Shown piece by piece: positions 21,804 through 32,138 of a stretch of DNA of 64,000 bases. Numbering within the stretch: the first letter of the stretch is position 1; every line of letters starts with the position of its first letter. The DNA lies in assembly GCF_900115085.1 (NCBI RefSeq), contig NZ_FOVF01000005.1:124001-188000 (forward strand), in the 5' to 3' direction. The position numbers and the translations under genes are program-made. Below the pieces are notes generated by a model that did not search any database, was not told the origin of the DNA, and saw only the letters and a list, made by a program, of their open reading frames with translations. Source of the DNA: Dokdonella immobilis. GTDB taxonomy: Bacteria > Pseudomonadota > Gammaproteobacteria > Xanthomonadales > Rhodanobacteraceae.

Positions 21804-23024
21804 GCTCGTTGACGTGCGCGGCAGGAACCAGGCCAGCAGGCCGATCGCGGGCAGCCAGGCGCAGATCCGGTAGACCGTCTCGATGCCGACATGATCGGCG
21901 AGTTCGCCGAGCACGGCGGCGCCGATGCCACCCATGCCGAAGGCGAAGCCGAAAAACAGCCCGGAAATCGTCCCGGTGCGACCCGGCACGAGTTCCTGGG
22001 CGAACACCAGAATGGCCGAGAATGCCGAGGCCAGGACCAGGCCGATGACGACCGTCAACAGCGTGGTCCAGAGCAGGTTGGCGTGCGGCAGCAGCACGGT
22101 GAACGGCAGCACGCCGAGGATCGAGGCCCAGATCACGTAGCGCCGGCCGATGCGGTCGCCGACCGGTCCGCCGACGATGGTGCCGGCGGCGACCGAGCCG
22201 AGGAAAATGAACAGGTGGATCTGCGCGCTTTGCGCCGAGATCCCGAACTTGTGCATCAGGTAAAAGGTGTAATAACTGGACAGGCTGGCCAGGTAGAAAT
22301 ACTTCGAGAAGATCAGCATGCCGAGCACGAGCAGGGCCAGCAGGACCTGGCGCCGTGTCAGCACGGTGCCGGCGTGGCTGCGGGCGACCGTGCGATGGAT
22401 GTGCGGCAGGCGCAACCGGTACCAGTGGCCGATCCGGGTCAGCAGGATGATCGCGACCAGGGCAGCCAGGGCGAACCAGGCGATGCTGGTCTGCCCGCGC
22501 GGCATGATGATGAACGCGGCGAGCAGGGGGCCGGTCGCCGACCCGAGGTTGCCTCCGACCTGGAACAGCGACTGGGCGAGGCCGTGGCGACCGCCTGAGG
22601 CCAGCCGTGCGATGCGCGAGGATTCGGGATGGAACACCGCAGACCCGGTTCCGATCAGGGCCGCGGCCAGCAGCAATACCGGGTAGCTCGGGGCCTGCGA
22701 CAGCAGCAGCAGGCCGGTCAGGGTCGAGCCCATGCCGAGGGCCAGCGAATAGGGCTTCGGGTGGCGGTCGGTCAGGGTGCCGATCATCGGCTGCAGCAGC
22801 GACGCGGTGAACTGGAAAGTCAGGGTGATCAGGCCGATCTGGCCGAAATCGAGGGCGAACGAAGTCTTTAGCAACGGATAGATGGCCGGCAGCAACGACT
22901 GGATCATGTCGTTGAGCAGATGGCAGAAGCTCAGGCTGGCCAGGATCGGGAAGGCCGTGGCGGCCATATCCGGGCCGGATTCATCGTGCAAGGCAGGAGC
23001 GACGGCTTCGCCGGGAGTCGACAT
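21780..23024 (-). CDS. fsr: MFS transporter of the fosmidomycin resistance (Fsr) type
   Basis: 414 residues, near the 406 of E. coli Fsr. About twelve hydrophobic segments, with the MFS loop GTLTDRHPKPYSLALGMGS between helices 2 and 3 and GGPVGDRIGRRYVIW in the second half. Pattern matches to Fsr include FHPESSRIARLASGGRHGLA. Proton-driven inner-membrane exporter; the natural substrate is uncertain. Start set at MSTPGEAVAP (23024). The final residues REGLIK and the stop come from the terminal repeat of the MITE-like element, so the C-terminus has been reset by insertion. Confidence 0.9.
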   Translation of the reverse strand: MSTPGEAVAPALHDESGPDMAATAFPILASLSFCHLLNDMIQSLLPAIYPLLKTSFALDFGQIGLITLTFQFTASLLQPMIGTLTDRHPKPYSLALGMGSTLTGLLLLSQAPSYPVLLLAAALIGTGSAVFHPESSRIARLASGGRHGLAQSLFQVGGNLGSATGPLLAAFIIMPRGQTSIAWFALAALVAIILLTRIGHWYRLRLPHIHRTVARSHAGTVLTRRQVLLALLVLGMLIFSKYFYLASLSSYYTFYLMHKFGISAQSAQIHLFIFLGSVAAGTIVGGPVGDRIGRRYVIWASILGVLPFTVLLPHANLLWTTLLTVVIGLVLASAFSAILVFAQELVPGRTGTISGLFFGFAFGMGGIGAAVLGELADHVGIETVYRICAWLPAIGLLAWFLPRTSTSAREGLIK

Positions 23025-23269
23025 GGGACTGTGCTGGATGCAAAAGGAGTGGAACACACGCGCAAGGCGGCAGCACGCAGACGAACCGGGCGTTGGCCGC
23101 ACCAGACTGCATTATCGACGAGATCGCCGGCCGCGCCCAGACCGCGGCCCGCCGCGCGGCGTTTGCGGCCACATGCGTCAGCGCCGGGCGGCAAATAGAG
23201 CATGTGCTCCAGCGCCGGCTGCTATTGGTGGCCATCGGTGGAACCTGTCCACCACGGAATCGATGAGCC

Positions 23270-24514
23270 ATGCTCAAGTCCTTGCCGATCCGGGCCGCGG
23301 ATCTGCGCGCCTACAACCGGCTCGCGATCGACGCGACCCTCGCCGTCACCGACCTGCTCGAGAACATGCACCACAATATCTCGAGGCTGCCGGGGGTGTT
23401 CGCGGCGCCGACGGCCGAACCGGCCCGCGGCATCACTGGCTTCGTCTACCGCAGCATCCGCGGTGTCACGCGCAAGGTCGGCGTGGGAATCGACGCGGTC
23501 CTGCGCTCGATCACCCCCGACTCGGCGCGCGACACTTCGTTGCAGCGTGAAATCCTGCTGGCGGCGCTCAACGGCGTGGTCGGCGATCATCTGCTGGCCA
23601 CCGACAATCCGCTGCGCATCGAAATGAGCCTGCGCCGCGACGGCGCTGCGCTCGAGCTGACGCCTGCGGCGCTCGCGGCGTCGATTGCGCAGCCCACCGG
23701 GCGCATTGTCGTGCTGGCCCACGGCCTGTGCATGAGCGATCTGCAATGGCGCCGTCGCGGGCACGACCATGGCGCCGCGCTGGCCGCCGATGTCGGCTTC
23801 ACACCGGTTTACCTGCACTACAACAGTGGCCTTCACATCTCGACCAACGGGCGCGAATTTTCGTCCCTGCTCGAAGCGCTGGTGGCCGCATGGCCGGTCG
23901 CGGTCGAGCAGCTGGTCATCATCGGCTACAGCATGGGTGGCCTGATCGCGCGCAGCGCCTGCGAGGAGGCTCGCCGCAGCGGGCGTTCGTGGTTCGACCA
24001 CTTGCGCGACCTGGTCTTCATCGGCACGCCGCACGACGGTTCGCCGCTCGAGCGCACCGGCAATCGCCTCGACGCGCTGCTCGGCGCCAGCCCCTACACG
24101 GCGGCCCTTTCGCGCGTCGGCAAGGTGCGCAGCGCCGGTATCACCGATCTGCGCCACGCCAACCTCGACGACAGCGAATGGCTCGATCACGACCGCTTCG
24201 CCGGGCAGGTGCAGCGGCGCCAGGCCTTGCCGTTGCCGGAAAACGTGCGTTGCTTTGCCGTCGCCGGCTCGATCTCGAAAAAGTCCGGGGCCCTGGCCGA
24301 ACGCCTGGCCGGCGATGGCCTGGTGCCGCTGTACAGCGCCCTCGGCCAGCATCGCAGCCCGCGCCGCAATCTCGGCCTGCCCGAATCGAGACGCCATGTG
24401 GCCTATGCGACGAGCCACCTCGGCCTGCTCGACAGCCGCGAGGTCTATGAGCGGCTGTATGCCTGGTTGAGGCAGGGTGATGGCACGGAAGAGCGCGCGG
24501 AAACCGCCGGGTGA
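23270..24514 (+). CDS. Alpha/beta hydrolase, PGAP1/lipase-like
   Basis: 414 residues. A helical N-terminal region (about 1-135) precedes an alpha/beta hydrolase domain with the oxyanion segment VVLAHGLCMSDLQW (about 147-160), the nucleophile elbow GYSMGG, and FIGTPHDGSPLER, as in triacylglycerol lipases and PGAP1-like esterases. A C-terminal His in ATSHLGLL fits the catalytic His and Asp in AGDGLVPLYSA the acid. No signal peptide is obvious, so it is probably cytoplasmic or membrane-associated. Substrate unknown. Confidence 0.87.
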   Translation: MLKSLPIRAADLRAYNRLAIDATLAVTDLLENMHHNISRLPGVFAAPTAEPARGITGFVYRSIRGVTRKVGVGIDAVLRSITPDSARDTSLQREILLAALNGVVGDHLLATDNPLRIEMSLRRDGAALELTPAALAASIAQPTGRIVVLAHGLCMSDLQWRRRGHDHGAALAADVGFTPVYLHYNSGLHISTNGREFSSLLEALVAAWPVAVEQLVIIGYSMGGLIARSACEEARRSGRSWFDHLRDLVFIGTPHDGSPLERTGNRLDALLGASPYTAALSRVGKVRSAGITDLRHANLDDSEWLDHDRFAGQVQRRQALPLPENVRCFAVAGSISKKSGALAERLAGDGLVPLYSALGQHRSPRRNLGLPESRRHVAYATSHLGLLDSREVYERLYAWLRQGDGTEERAETAG

Positions 24515-24524
24515 TTCCGGCGGT
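24503..24524. terminator. Hairpin over the hydrolase stop codon
   Basis: Perfect 8-bp stem ACCGCCGG / CCGGCGGT; the 6-base loop contains the TGA stop of the hydrolase gene. It lies between convergent genes and could end transcription from both sides. Confidence 0.5.
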
Positions 24525-24553
24525 CTCCGGTCTCGGAGCGGGCCGTGCCCCGT

Positions 24554-25033
24554 TCAGCCGATCGCCGCGAGCATCGCTTCGGCGCTGGAAACCCGGAACT
24601 CCCCGGGCGCCTCGACCTGCAAGACCGTGACCACGCCGTCCTCGGCGTAAAGGGCAAAGCGCTTGGCCCGTTCGCCCATGCCGAAGGCGCTGGCGTCGAA
24701 CTTGAGGCCGAGTGCCTCGGCAAACGCGCCGTTGCCGTCGGCGAGCATGGTCAGGCCGTCCGGAACGCCCTGCTGCCTGGCCCAGGCGTCCATGACGAAG
24801 GCGTCATTGACCGACATGCAGGCCACGTCGATGCCCCTGGCCTTGAATTCTTCCATTTTCTCCACATAGCCGGGCAGGTGCTTGGCCGAGCAGGTCGGCG
24901 TGAACGCCCCGGGGACCGAAAACAGCACGACCTTGCGGCCCTTGAACAGTTCGTCCGTGGTAACGGCCTGGACGCCGTCCTTGAGGGTATTGAGGGTGGC
25001 CAGCGGGATCTTGTCGCCTACATTGATGGTCAT
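24554..25033 (-). CDS. Peroxiredoxin (Prx5-like)
   Basis: 159 residues. Thiol peroxidase of the AhpC/TSA superfamily, with the peroxidatic Cys in PGAFTPTCSAKHLPGY (about 41-56), the Prx5 signature, and the conserved ARG..VACMSVNDAFVM segment. It reduces hydrogen and organic peroxides in the cytoplasm. No fused glutaredoxin domain is present, so the electrons come from a separate glutaredoxin or thioredoxin. Start ATG 25033 gives the standard N-terminus (MTINVGDKIP). Confidence 0.93.
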   Translation of the reverse strand: MTINVGDKIPLATLNTLKDGVQAVTTDELFKGRKVVLFSVPGAFTPTCSAKHLPGYVEKMEEFKARGIDVACMSVNDAFVMDAWARQQGVPDGLTMLADGNGAFAEALGLKFDASAFGMGERAKRFALYAEDGVVTVLQVEAPGEFRVSSAEAMLAAIG

Positions 25034-25108
25034 CGCATTCCTCGGGTTGGGGTGGAGAAGGGCGCCCATCATACGACGCCCCGGGTCCCGGACAGCCGCT
25101 CCCGACCA

Positions 25109-25136
25109 CTTGAAACGGCGGCAGGCATCCCTACTT
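25109..25136 (+). promoter_or_regulatory. Sigma-32-type heat-shock promoter
   Basis: CTTGAAA (25109-25115), 13 bases, then CCCTACTT (25129-25136) follows the RpoH consensus CTTGAAA-N13/14-CCCCATnT. It lies 50 bases before the Hsp20 start. The spacing and the chaperone target support the call. Confidence 0.7.
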
Positions 25137-25186
25137 TCTGGCCAAGGCGGTGACGGGTCACCGCAAGCAAACAGAGGAGCACGAAC

Positions 25187-25636
25187 ATGAGCAATGCAAA
25201 CATTTCGCCGTGGAGTGTGGGGAACGGGCTGCAGCGCGACCTGCATCAGGTTTTCGACCGTTTCTTCGCTGGCAATGAAGACGCCGACCAGTCCAATGTG
25301 GTCACCAGCCAGTGGGCGCCGCGCGTTGACATCCGCGAAGAAGACAAGCGTTTCGTCATCGTCGCCGATATTCCCGGCGTCGATCCGGCCAATATCGAAA
25401 TCAACATGGACAAGGGAATCCTGGCCATCCGTGGCGACCGCGTCTCGGGATTCACCGAGAGCGGCGGCAAGTTCACCCGCGTCGAGCGTTCGCACGGTAC
25501 TTTCCACCGGCGCTTTGCCCTGCCGGACAGCGCCGATGCCGACAACATCAGCGCCACCGGCAAGCACGGGGTCCTCGAGATCGTCATTCCGAAGAAGCCC
25601 GAGTCGACGCCGCGCCGGATCACGATCAATTCCTGA
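25187..25636 (+). CDS. Hsp20 family small heat-shock protein
   Basis: 149 residues. The alpha-crystallin domain covers about 42-140 (WAPRVDIREEDKRFVIVADI, then IPGVDPANIEINMDKGILAI, FHRRFALPDSAD and the GVLEIVIPKK strand). A C-terminal RRITIN supplies the IxI-type motif for oligomer assembly. It is a cytoplasmic holdase that binds unfolding proteins. A clear GAGGAGC Shine-Dalgarno lies ahead of ATG 25187, and a sigma-32-type promoter 50 bases further up. It is followed by an intrinsic terminator before the co-directional DnaJ-like gene. Confidence 0.95.
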   Translation: MSNANISPWSVGNGLQRDLHQVFDRFFAGNEDADQSNVVTSQWAPRVDIREEDKRFVIVADIPGVDPANIEINMDKGILAIRGDRVSGFTESGGKFTRVERSHGTFHRRFALPDSADADNISATGKHGVLEIVIPKKPESTPRRITINS

Positions 25637-25662
25637 TTCGGGGGCCAGAGTCGTCATAATCG

Positions 25663-25703
25663 ACGGCCTGCGGCGGGAACCCCGTCGCAGGCCGTTTTCT
25701 TTT
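25663..25703 (+). terminator. Rho-independent terminator between hsp20 and cbpA
   Basis: A 15-bp stem with one G:T pair (ACGGCCTGCGGCGGG / CCCGTCGCAGGCCGT), a short loop, then TTTTCTTTT. It is the best intrinsic terminator in the window and ends 15 bases before the DnaJ-like start codon. Confidence 0.9.
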
Positions 25704-25717
25704 GGATCCGACAGCCC

Positions 25718-26617
25718 ATGCAGTTCAAGGACTATTACGAAACCCTGGGCGTGAAGCCCGACGCCACCGATGCCGAGATCAAGCGCGCCTACCGCAAGCT
25801 GGCGCGCAAGTACCACCCGGACGTCAGCAAGGAGACCGGCGCCGAGGAGAAGATCAAGGCCGTCAACGAAGCCTACGAGGCGTTGAAGGACGAGGATCGC
25901 CGCCGCGAGTACGACCAGCTCCGCGCGGGCGGCTATCGTGCCGGCGACGAATTCCGGCCGCCACCGAACTGGCAAGGCCACCCGCGCGGCGGTGACGGGG
26001 GCTTCCACGAGACCGATTTCAGCGACTTCTTCGAGTCGGTGTTCGGACGGGGCGGCGGTGCGCGCGCGCATTCGCAGGCCGGGCCACGCCGCGGCAGCGA
26101 CCTGCAGGCGAGGATCCAGATCGATCTGAAGTCGGCCTTCACCGGTGGTCGCGAGCGCATCACCCTGCGCGATCCGGTCCAGGGCGAACGCACGCTCGAA
26201 GTGAAGATACCGGCCGGCATCGAACCCGGGCGACAGATCCGGCTCAGTGGCCAGGGTAATCCGGGTATGCGAGGCGGCCCCGCCGGCGATCTCCTGCTTG
26301 AAGTCGGTGTGCGCGAGGACAGCCGCTTCCAGCTCGATGGCCGCAACATCGTTTCGGTGCTGCCGATCGCACCGTGGGAAGCGGCGCTGGGCGCGACCGT
26401 GACCGTGCCGACCCTGGCCGGGGAAGTGGAGCTGCGCGTGCCGGCAGGATCGGATAGCGGCCGCAAGCTGCGCCTACGCGGCCGCGGCTGGCCAGGCAAG
26501 GAGCCCGGCGACCAGATCGTCGAGTTGCAGATCCGCACGCCCAAGGCCGAAACCGAAGAGCAGAAAGCGTTCTACCAGCGCATGGCCGAGGCGTTTGATT
26601 TCGATCCGAGGCGCTGA
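25718..26617 (+). CDS. cbpA: Curved-DNA-binding/DnaJ-like co-chaperone
   Basis: 299 residues. J domain at 1-70 with the HPD motif (YHPDVSK) that stimulates DnaK. Then a Gly-rich linker without the DnaJ zinc finger, and two C-terminal substrate-binding domains (from about 125: DLQARIQIDLKSAFTGG, VKIPAGIEPGRQIRL). The absence of CxxCxGxG repeats separates it from DnaJ and identifies the CbpA class. It is co-directional with hsp20 but separated from it by a strong terminator, so read-through or its own promoter must drive it. Confidence 0.93.
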   Translation: MQFKDYYETLGVKPDATDAEIKRAYRKLARKYHPDVSKETGAEEKIKAVNEAYEALKDEDRRREYDQLRAGGYRAGDEFRPPPNWQGHPRGGDGGFHETDFSDFFESVFGRGGGARAHSQAGPRRGSDLQARIQIDLKSAFTGGRERITLRDPVQGERTLEVKIPAGIEPGRQIRLSGQGNPGMRGGPAGDLLLEVGVREDSRFQLDGRNIVSVLPIAPWEAALGATVTVPTLAGEVELRVPAGSDSGRKLRLRGRGWPGKEPGDQIVELQIRTPKAETEEQKAFYQRMAEAFDFDPRR

Positions 26618-26623
26618 AGCGCC

Positions 26624-26801
26624 GGGATTCGGGATTCGGGATTCGGAAAAGATCGATACACCGACCCCGCCGCCATTCCGTTCGCTGCGCTAAAAAGGCG
26701 AGGCTAGAATGGACGGGCAGGGAATTCGCAGGCCCGAATCGCGCTGTTACGAATCCCGAATCCCCAATCCCGAATCCCGAATCCCCAATCCCGAATCCCG
26801 G
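26624..26801. repeat. Heptamer repeat array pair between cbpA and pilH
   Basis: GGGATTC units at 26624-26646 and inverted GAATCCC/CAATCCC units at 26750-26801, with a unique spacer of about 100 bases. The right arm ends 3 bases from the pilH stop codon. Nothing else is seen in the 187-base gap. Confidence 0.85.
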
Positions 26802-26804
26802 CCC

Positions 26805-27167
26805 TCAAGGCATATGCTCGTTGATCGCCTTGATCAGCTCTTCCTCGTTGATCGGCTTGGTCACGTACGTCTTGGCGCCCTGGCGCATGCCCCAGACGCG
26901 ATCGGTTTCCTGGTCCTTGGTGGTGACCAGGATGATCGGGATGTGGCTGGTCTTGGGGTCCTTGGCCAGCGTGCGCGTTGCCTGGAACCCATTGAGGTTC
27001 GGCATGACGACATCCATCAGGATGAGATCGGGCAGCTCGCGCTTGGCCGTCTCGACTCCAGCCGATCCGTCCTCGGCAGTGATCACCTCGTGACCGAGTT
27101 TCTCGGCGATACGCTTCAGGCCGATCAACTGCGAAGGTGAATCGTCAACGATGAGTACTCGCGCCAT
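26805..27167 (-). CDS. pilH: Twitching-motility response regulator (PilH-like)
   Basis: 120 residues, a stand-alone receiver domain. Acidic pocket VDD (7-9), phospho-acceptor Asp52 in LILMDVVMPN, Thr in LVTTKD and Lys in YVTKPI are all present. The sequence around MPNLNGFQATR and DRVWGMRQGAKTYVTKP matches PilH of the type IV pilus Chp system closely. It would modulate pilus extension/retraction. PilG and the Chp kinase cluster are not in the window, so an orphan PilH or PilG-like CheY is possible. Confidence 0.85.
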   Translation of the reverse strand: MARVLIVDDSPSQLIGLKRIAEKLGHEVITAEDGSAGVETAKRELPDLILMDVVMPNLNGFQATRTLAKDPKTSHIPIILVTTKDQETDRVWGMRQGAKTYVTKPINEEELIKAINEHMP

Positions 27168-27245
27168 ATCTAGTTCCGTAATCCCCTGGTGCCGGCTGGC
27201 TCCTGCATTCTAAACAGGACTTGGCCGCGCCACCAGCGAACGCCG

Positions 27246-28238
27246 TCAGGCGATGCGAACGAGGCTGCGGCCAAACGACCCACCCTCGAGCATCTTCGAA
27301 AAAACGGACGGAAGTTCGTCGAAACCAAGCTCATTTGTTGCTATCGTGTCGAGATGTGCGGGCTTCCAGTCATCTGCCAGATGCTGCCAGAGGGCGTCAC
27401 GGATATCGCGCGCGGTGCCTGCGGAGGCGATGCCGAGCAGGCTGACCCCGCGGATGATGAACGGCATGACCGTCGTGGCCAGGTCGATGCCGCCGGCGTT
27501 GCCGCAGATCGCGATATTTCCATAGGGCTCGATGACACGGGTCAGGCCCGCCAGCATGTCGCCGCCGACGTTGTCGATCGCTCCGGCCCAGTGGGCCGTC
27601 TCAAGCGGTCGCTGGCCCCAGTAGAGGTCTTTGCGCGCAATGCATTGGCGGGCGCCCAGTTCGATCAGGAAGTCGAACTGATCGGCCTTGCCGGTAATGG
27701 CGTGTGCCGTGTAGCCGGCCCGGGTCAGCATGTCGATCGCGAGCATGCCGACGCCGCCGGTGGCGCCGGTCACGACGATCGGACCCATCTCGGGTGTCTG
27801 GCCGTTCTGTTCCATGCGGAATAGCGAGAGTGCAGCCGTGAATCCCGCCGTGCCGAGTATCATCGACTCGCGCAGGCTCAGGCCGGAGGGCAGCGGAATC
27901 GTCCATTTCGATTCCAGGCGCGCGTATTCGGCGTAGCCGCCATCGCGCGTTTCAGAAAGCCCGCAGCCCGTGCACAGCACGGCGTCGCCTTCCTTGAACG
28001 CCGGATCGCGCGATTCCGCGACATAGCCGGCGAGGTCGATGCCGCCGTTGAGCGGAAACCTGCGCAGGATCTTGCCCTTGCCGGTCCCGGCCAGGGCGTC
28101 CTTGAAATTGACCGACGAGTAGGCGACCTTGACCAGCACTTCGCCGGGCGATAGCTCGCTGGCAGGCATCTCCTCGACGCCTGCACGGTAGCCGTCATCG
28201 TCGTTGTGGATGCGGAAGGCACGAAACGTCGGGTTCAT
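27246..28238 (-). CDS. acuI: Acrylyl-CoA reductase / YhdH-AcuI type oxidoreductase
   Basis: 330 residues, medium-chain reductase family without structural zinc. The Rossmann motif VVTGATGGVGMLAIDML (about 150-166) binds NADPH; SSVNFKDALAGTGKGKI and the GIDLAGYV segment are characteristic of the YhdH/AcuI branch, which reduces acrylyl-CoA to propionyl-CoA and detoxifies acrylate. The ending FGRSLVRI is typical. It is monocistronic. A general quinone-oxidoreductase annotation would be the alternative. Confidence 0.9.
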   Translation of the reverse strand: MNPTFRAFRIHNDDDGYRAGVEEMPASELSPGEVLVKVAYSSVNFKDALAGTGKGKILRRFPLNGGIDLAGYVAESRDPAFKEGDAVLCTGCGLSETRDGGYAEYARLESKWTIPLPSGLSLRESMILGTAGFTAALSLFRMEQNGQTPEMGPIVVTGATGGVGMLAIDMLTRAGYTAHAITGKADQFDFLIELGARQCIARKDLYWGQRPLETAHWAGAIDNVGGDMLAGLTRVIEPYGNIAICGNAGGIDLATTVMPFIIRGVSLLGIASAGTARDIRDALWQHLADDWKPAHLDTIATNELGFDELPSVFSKMLEGGSFGRSLVRIA

Positions 28239-28534
28239 GGGATGCTCTCATTCCTTCGCCCTCGCCCGGGCGGGGGCTTTCTCCTAGGGTAACCGCTGGA
28301 GGCGAATTCGGCGATCCGCGTCATCGGGAATCCGTTGGCGGGCAATGACGCCCGGTCGATACGGGCATCAGGCCAATTGGCATGATCCGAGCGTGGCTTG
28401 CCTCGTCGTCACTCCTGCGCAGGCTGAACTGTGCAGGTGGGCTGCCGGAGCACACCGTTCGCTCTGCGAATGGCCCGAAGGGCGAGTCGCGTATGCAGCG
28501 CGTCATCCATCCTGACATTCGTCCGTACGTGGCC

Positions 28535-28843
28535 TCATTCCGGCGCTTCTCCGACCAGCGAAGGATACAAATCCCGCCAATCCGGGTTCGATTCCTCGAT
28601 CATGCGGATCTTCCATGGGCGCTTCCATGCCTTGATGGCCTTTTCCCGCAGGATGGCGGATGCCATGGTTTCATGCAGTTCGAACCAGACCAGATCATGG
28701 ACGTGGTATCGGCTGGAAAATCCGTCAACGAGATCGTTGCGATGTTCGAAGATCCGTTTCGGGAGGTTCGAAGTGACGCCCGTGTACAGCGTTCCGCGTT
28801 GACCACTGGCGAGGACGTAGACACAAGGTTGGCGCTCGCGCAT
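28535..28843 (-). CDS. GIY-YIG nuclease superfamily protein
   Basis: 102 residues. The motif pair VYVLASGQRGTLYTGVTSN (YVL...YTG form of GIY-YIG), the Arg in KRIFEHRNDL, and the catalytic Glu region AILREKAIKAWKRPWKI define the small YhbQ/UPF0213-like family of structure-specific DNA nucleases. It is flanked by interspersed inverted repeats, a frequent setting for these genes. The 296-base upstream region (28239-28534) holds no gene, but does contain a degenerate repeat half near 28410. Confidence 0.87.
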   Translation of the reverse strand: MRERQPCVYVLASGQRGTLYTGVTSNLPKRIFEHRNDLVDGFSSRYHVHDLVWFELHETMASAILREKAIKAWKRPWKIRMIEESNPDWRDLYPSLVGEAPE

Positions 28844-28960
28844 CAGGGCATGCCGGACTGGCAGGGTGGCTTACGGGAGATCTCGCGGCGCAAAATCTGC
28901 GGCATATCCGATCGGGATGATAGGAGTGGAGGTCTCCGGATCCTTGCAGAAGATCAAGAT

Positions 28961-29182
28961 GGATTCCAGCCTGCGCTGGAATGACGTGAGGAAGAGTGCG
29001 ACATCTGGCAGTAAAACCTGCCGGCAGGCACGCTTTAGGTTCCGGGAACGCTTCGTAGCGCCCTTAGTCTTGGCGAGCAAGCCCGGCCCCACGGTTGTCG
29101 ACCGCAGGTGCAAGCAAGTCTGCTGCACGTATGCCCTCAACGCCCACACCACCTCTCGTCATTCCAGCGCAGGCTGGAATCC
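28961..29182. repeat. Inverted pair of interspersed 26-bp repeats
   Basis: The unit beginning GGATTCCAGCCTGCGCTGGA (28961-28986) and its exact reverse complement (29157-29182) face each other across about 170 bases; each unit is itself palindromic (CCAGC...GCTGG). This is the widespread 'GTCATTCCAGCGCAGGCTGGAATCC' repeat that yields spurious peptides such as WIPACAGMT. The gap 28844-29288 holds no other supportable gene. Confidence 0.85.
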
Positions 29183-29288
29183 ATTTTGACGTTCGAGCCA
29201 GCGGAATCTTGCGAGATGTATCGGACCTTGCAGGCAGTTGCCGAACGACGGCCATCCATGGCCTGTCCGGGATGAGCGCATCCTGCGC

Positions 29289-30722
<1,434 letters not shown>

Positions 30723-30729
30723 TCAAAAC

Positions 30730-30829
30730 GGGATTCGGGATTGGGGATTGGGGATTCGTCAGAGCAGGAGCGGGCCGGAGGCGTTTGAACGCCTTTTCCG
30801 AATCCCGAATCCCGAATCTCGAATCCCGG
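30730..30829. repeat. Heptamer repeat array pair between sucB and lpdA
   Basis: GGGATTC/GGGATTG units at 30730-30758 face GAATCCC/GAATCTC units at 30799-30829 across a 40-base spacer that itself contains AGGCGTTTGAACGCCT, a small hairpin. On the transcribed minus strand the structure lies between two genes of one metabolic complex. Confidence 0.85.
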
Positions 30830-30842
30830 TTGTTGCCCGGCA

Positions 30843-32066
30843 TCACATGCCGAGCAGCATGCGCTGCGGATTCTCGAGCTGGTTCTTGATGTCGACGAGG
30901 AACAGCACGGCATCCTTGCCATCGATGATGCGGTGGTCGTAGCTGATGGCGACATACATCATCGGCGCGGCGACGACCTGGCCGTTCTCGACGATGGCGC
31001 GCTCCTTGATCGTGTGCATGCCGAGGATCGCGCTCTGCGGCGGATTGACGATCGGGGTCGAGAACAGTGAGCCGAAGGTGCCGCCGTTGGTGATCGTGAA
31101 GGTGCCGCCCTGCAGGTCGTCGAGGGTGATGCCGCCTTCGCGGGCGCGCTTGGCGAAGTCGATGATCGCCTTCTCGATGTCGGCGAAGCTCATGTCCTGC
31201 GCATCGCGCAGCACCGGCGTGACCAGGCCCTTCTCGGTCGACACGGCGATCGAGATGTCCTGGTAACCGTGGTAGATCACGTCATTGCCATCGACCGAGG
31301 CGTTGACGATCGGGTGGCGCTTGAGCGCTTCGGCGGCGGCCTTGACGAAGAAACTCATGTAGCCGAGCTTGACCCCATGGGCCTTCTCGAAGGCTTCGCC
31401 CAATTGCTTGCGCATCGCGGCGACCTTGCCGAGGTTGATCTCGTTGAACGAGGTCAGCATGGCGATCGAGTTCTTCGACTGCATCAGGCGCTCGGCGATC
31501 TTGGCGCGCATGCGCGTCATCGGCACGCGTTCCTCGGAACGTTCGCCCGGCGTCGCGCGGGCCGGCGCAGACTTCGCCGGTGCCGGTGCCTGCGCGTGCT
31601 TGACCAGGTCTTCCTTGGTCACGCGTCCATCGCGGCCGGTGCCTTCGACGTCGGCCGGATCGATGTTCTCTTCGGTGGCGACGCGGCGACCGGCCGGGGA
31701 CAGCTCGTCGACGCCTTTTGCCGGCGCCTTGGCGCCGCCCTTGTCGGCTTTCTCCGCGGCCTTGGGCGCTTCCGCCTTCGCGTCGTCCTTCTTGCCGACC
31801 TTTTCGTCCTTGCCGGCGGCTGCGGTGGCCCCTTCCTCGATGATGCCGAGGAGTTCGCCGCTGGTGACCGTGGCGCCGGCTTCCGCGCTGATCGACTTGA
31901 GCACGCCATCGGCCGGTGCCGGCACCTCGAGCACGACCTTGTCGGTTTCCAGGTCGACGAGGTTCTCGTCGCGCTTGACCGCGTCGCCGGGCTTCTTGTG
32001 CCAGGTCGCGATGGTCGCGTCGGAAACGGATTCGGGGAGGACCGGAACTTTGATTTCTAGGCTCAT
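30843..32066 (-). CDS. sucB: Dihydrolipoyllysine-residue succinyltransferase (E2 of 2-oxoglutarate dehydrogenase)
   Basis: 407 residues. A single lipoyl domain at 1-80 with the lipoylation site ETDKVVLEV, an Ala/Lys/Glu-rich linker, the peripheral subunit-binding domain ([21 protein letters not shown], then RVTKEDL), and the catalytic CoA-transferase domain ending with the active-site motif [15 protein letters not shown]. It forms the core of the OGDH complex. It starts 72 bases after the sucA stop on the same strand. Confidence 0.97.
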   Translation of the reverse strand: MSLEIKVPVLPESVSDATIATWHKKPGDAVKRDENLVDLETDKVVLEVPAPADGVLKSISAEAGATVTSGELLGIIEEGATAAAGKDEKVGKKDDAKAEAPKAAEKADKGGAKAPAKGVDELSPAGRRVATEENIDPADVEGTGRDGRVTKEDLVKHAQAPAPAKSAPARATPGERSEERVPMTRMRAKIAERLMQSKNSIAMLTSFNEINLGKVAAMRKQLGEAFEKAHGVKLGYMSFFVKAAAEALKRHPIVNASVDGNDVIYHGYQDISIAVSTEKGLVTPVLRDAQDMSFADIEKAIIDFAKRAREGGITLDDLQGGTFTITNGGTFGSLFSTPIVNPPQSAILGMHTIKERAIVENGQVVAAPMMYVAISYDHRIIDGKDAVLFLVDIKNQLENPQRMLLGM

Positions 32067-32138
32067 GGATGCTGTCCTGGGGCGTGCTGACGCGTCAGTT
32101 GAATGCGGGGTTGATCGAGTATCGGGGCGGTTATGGCG

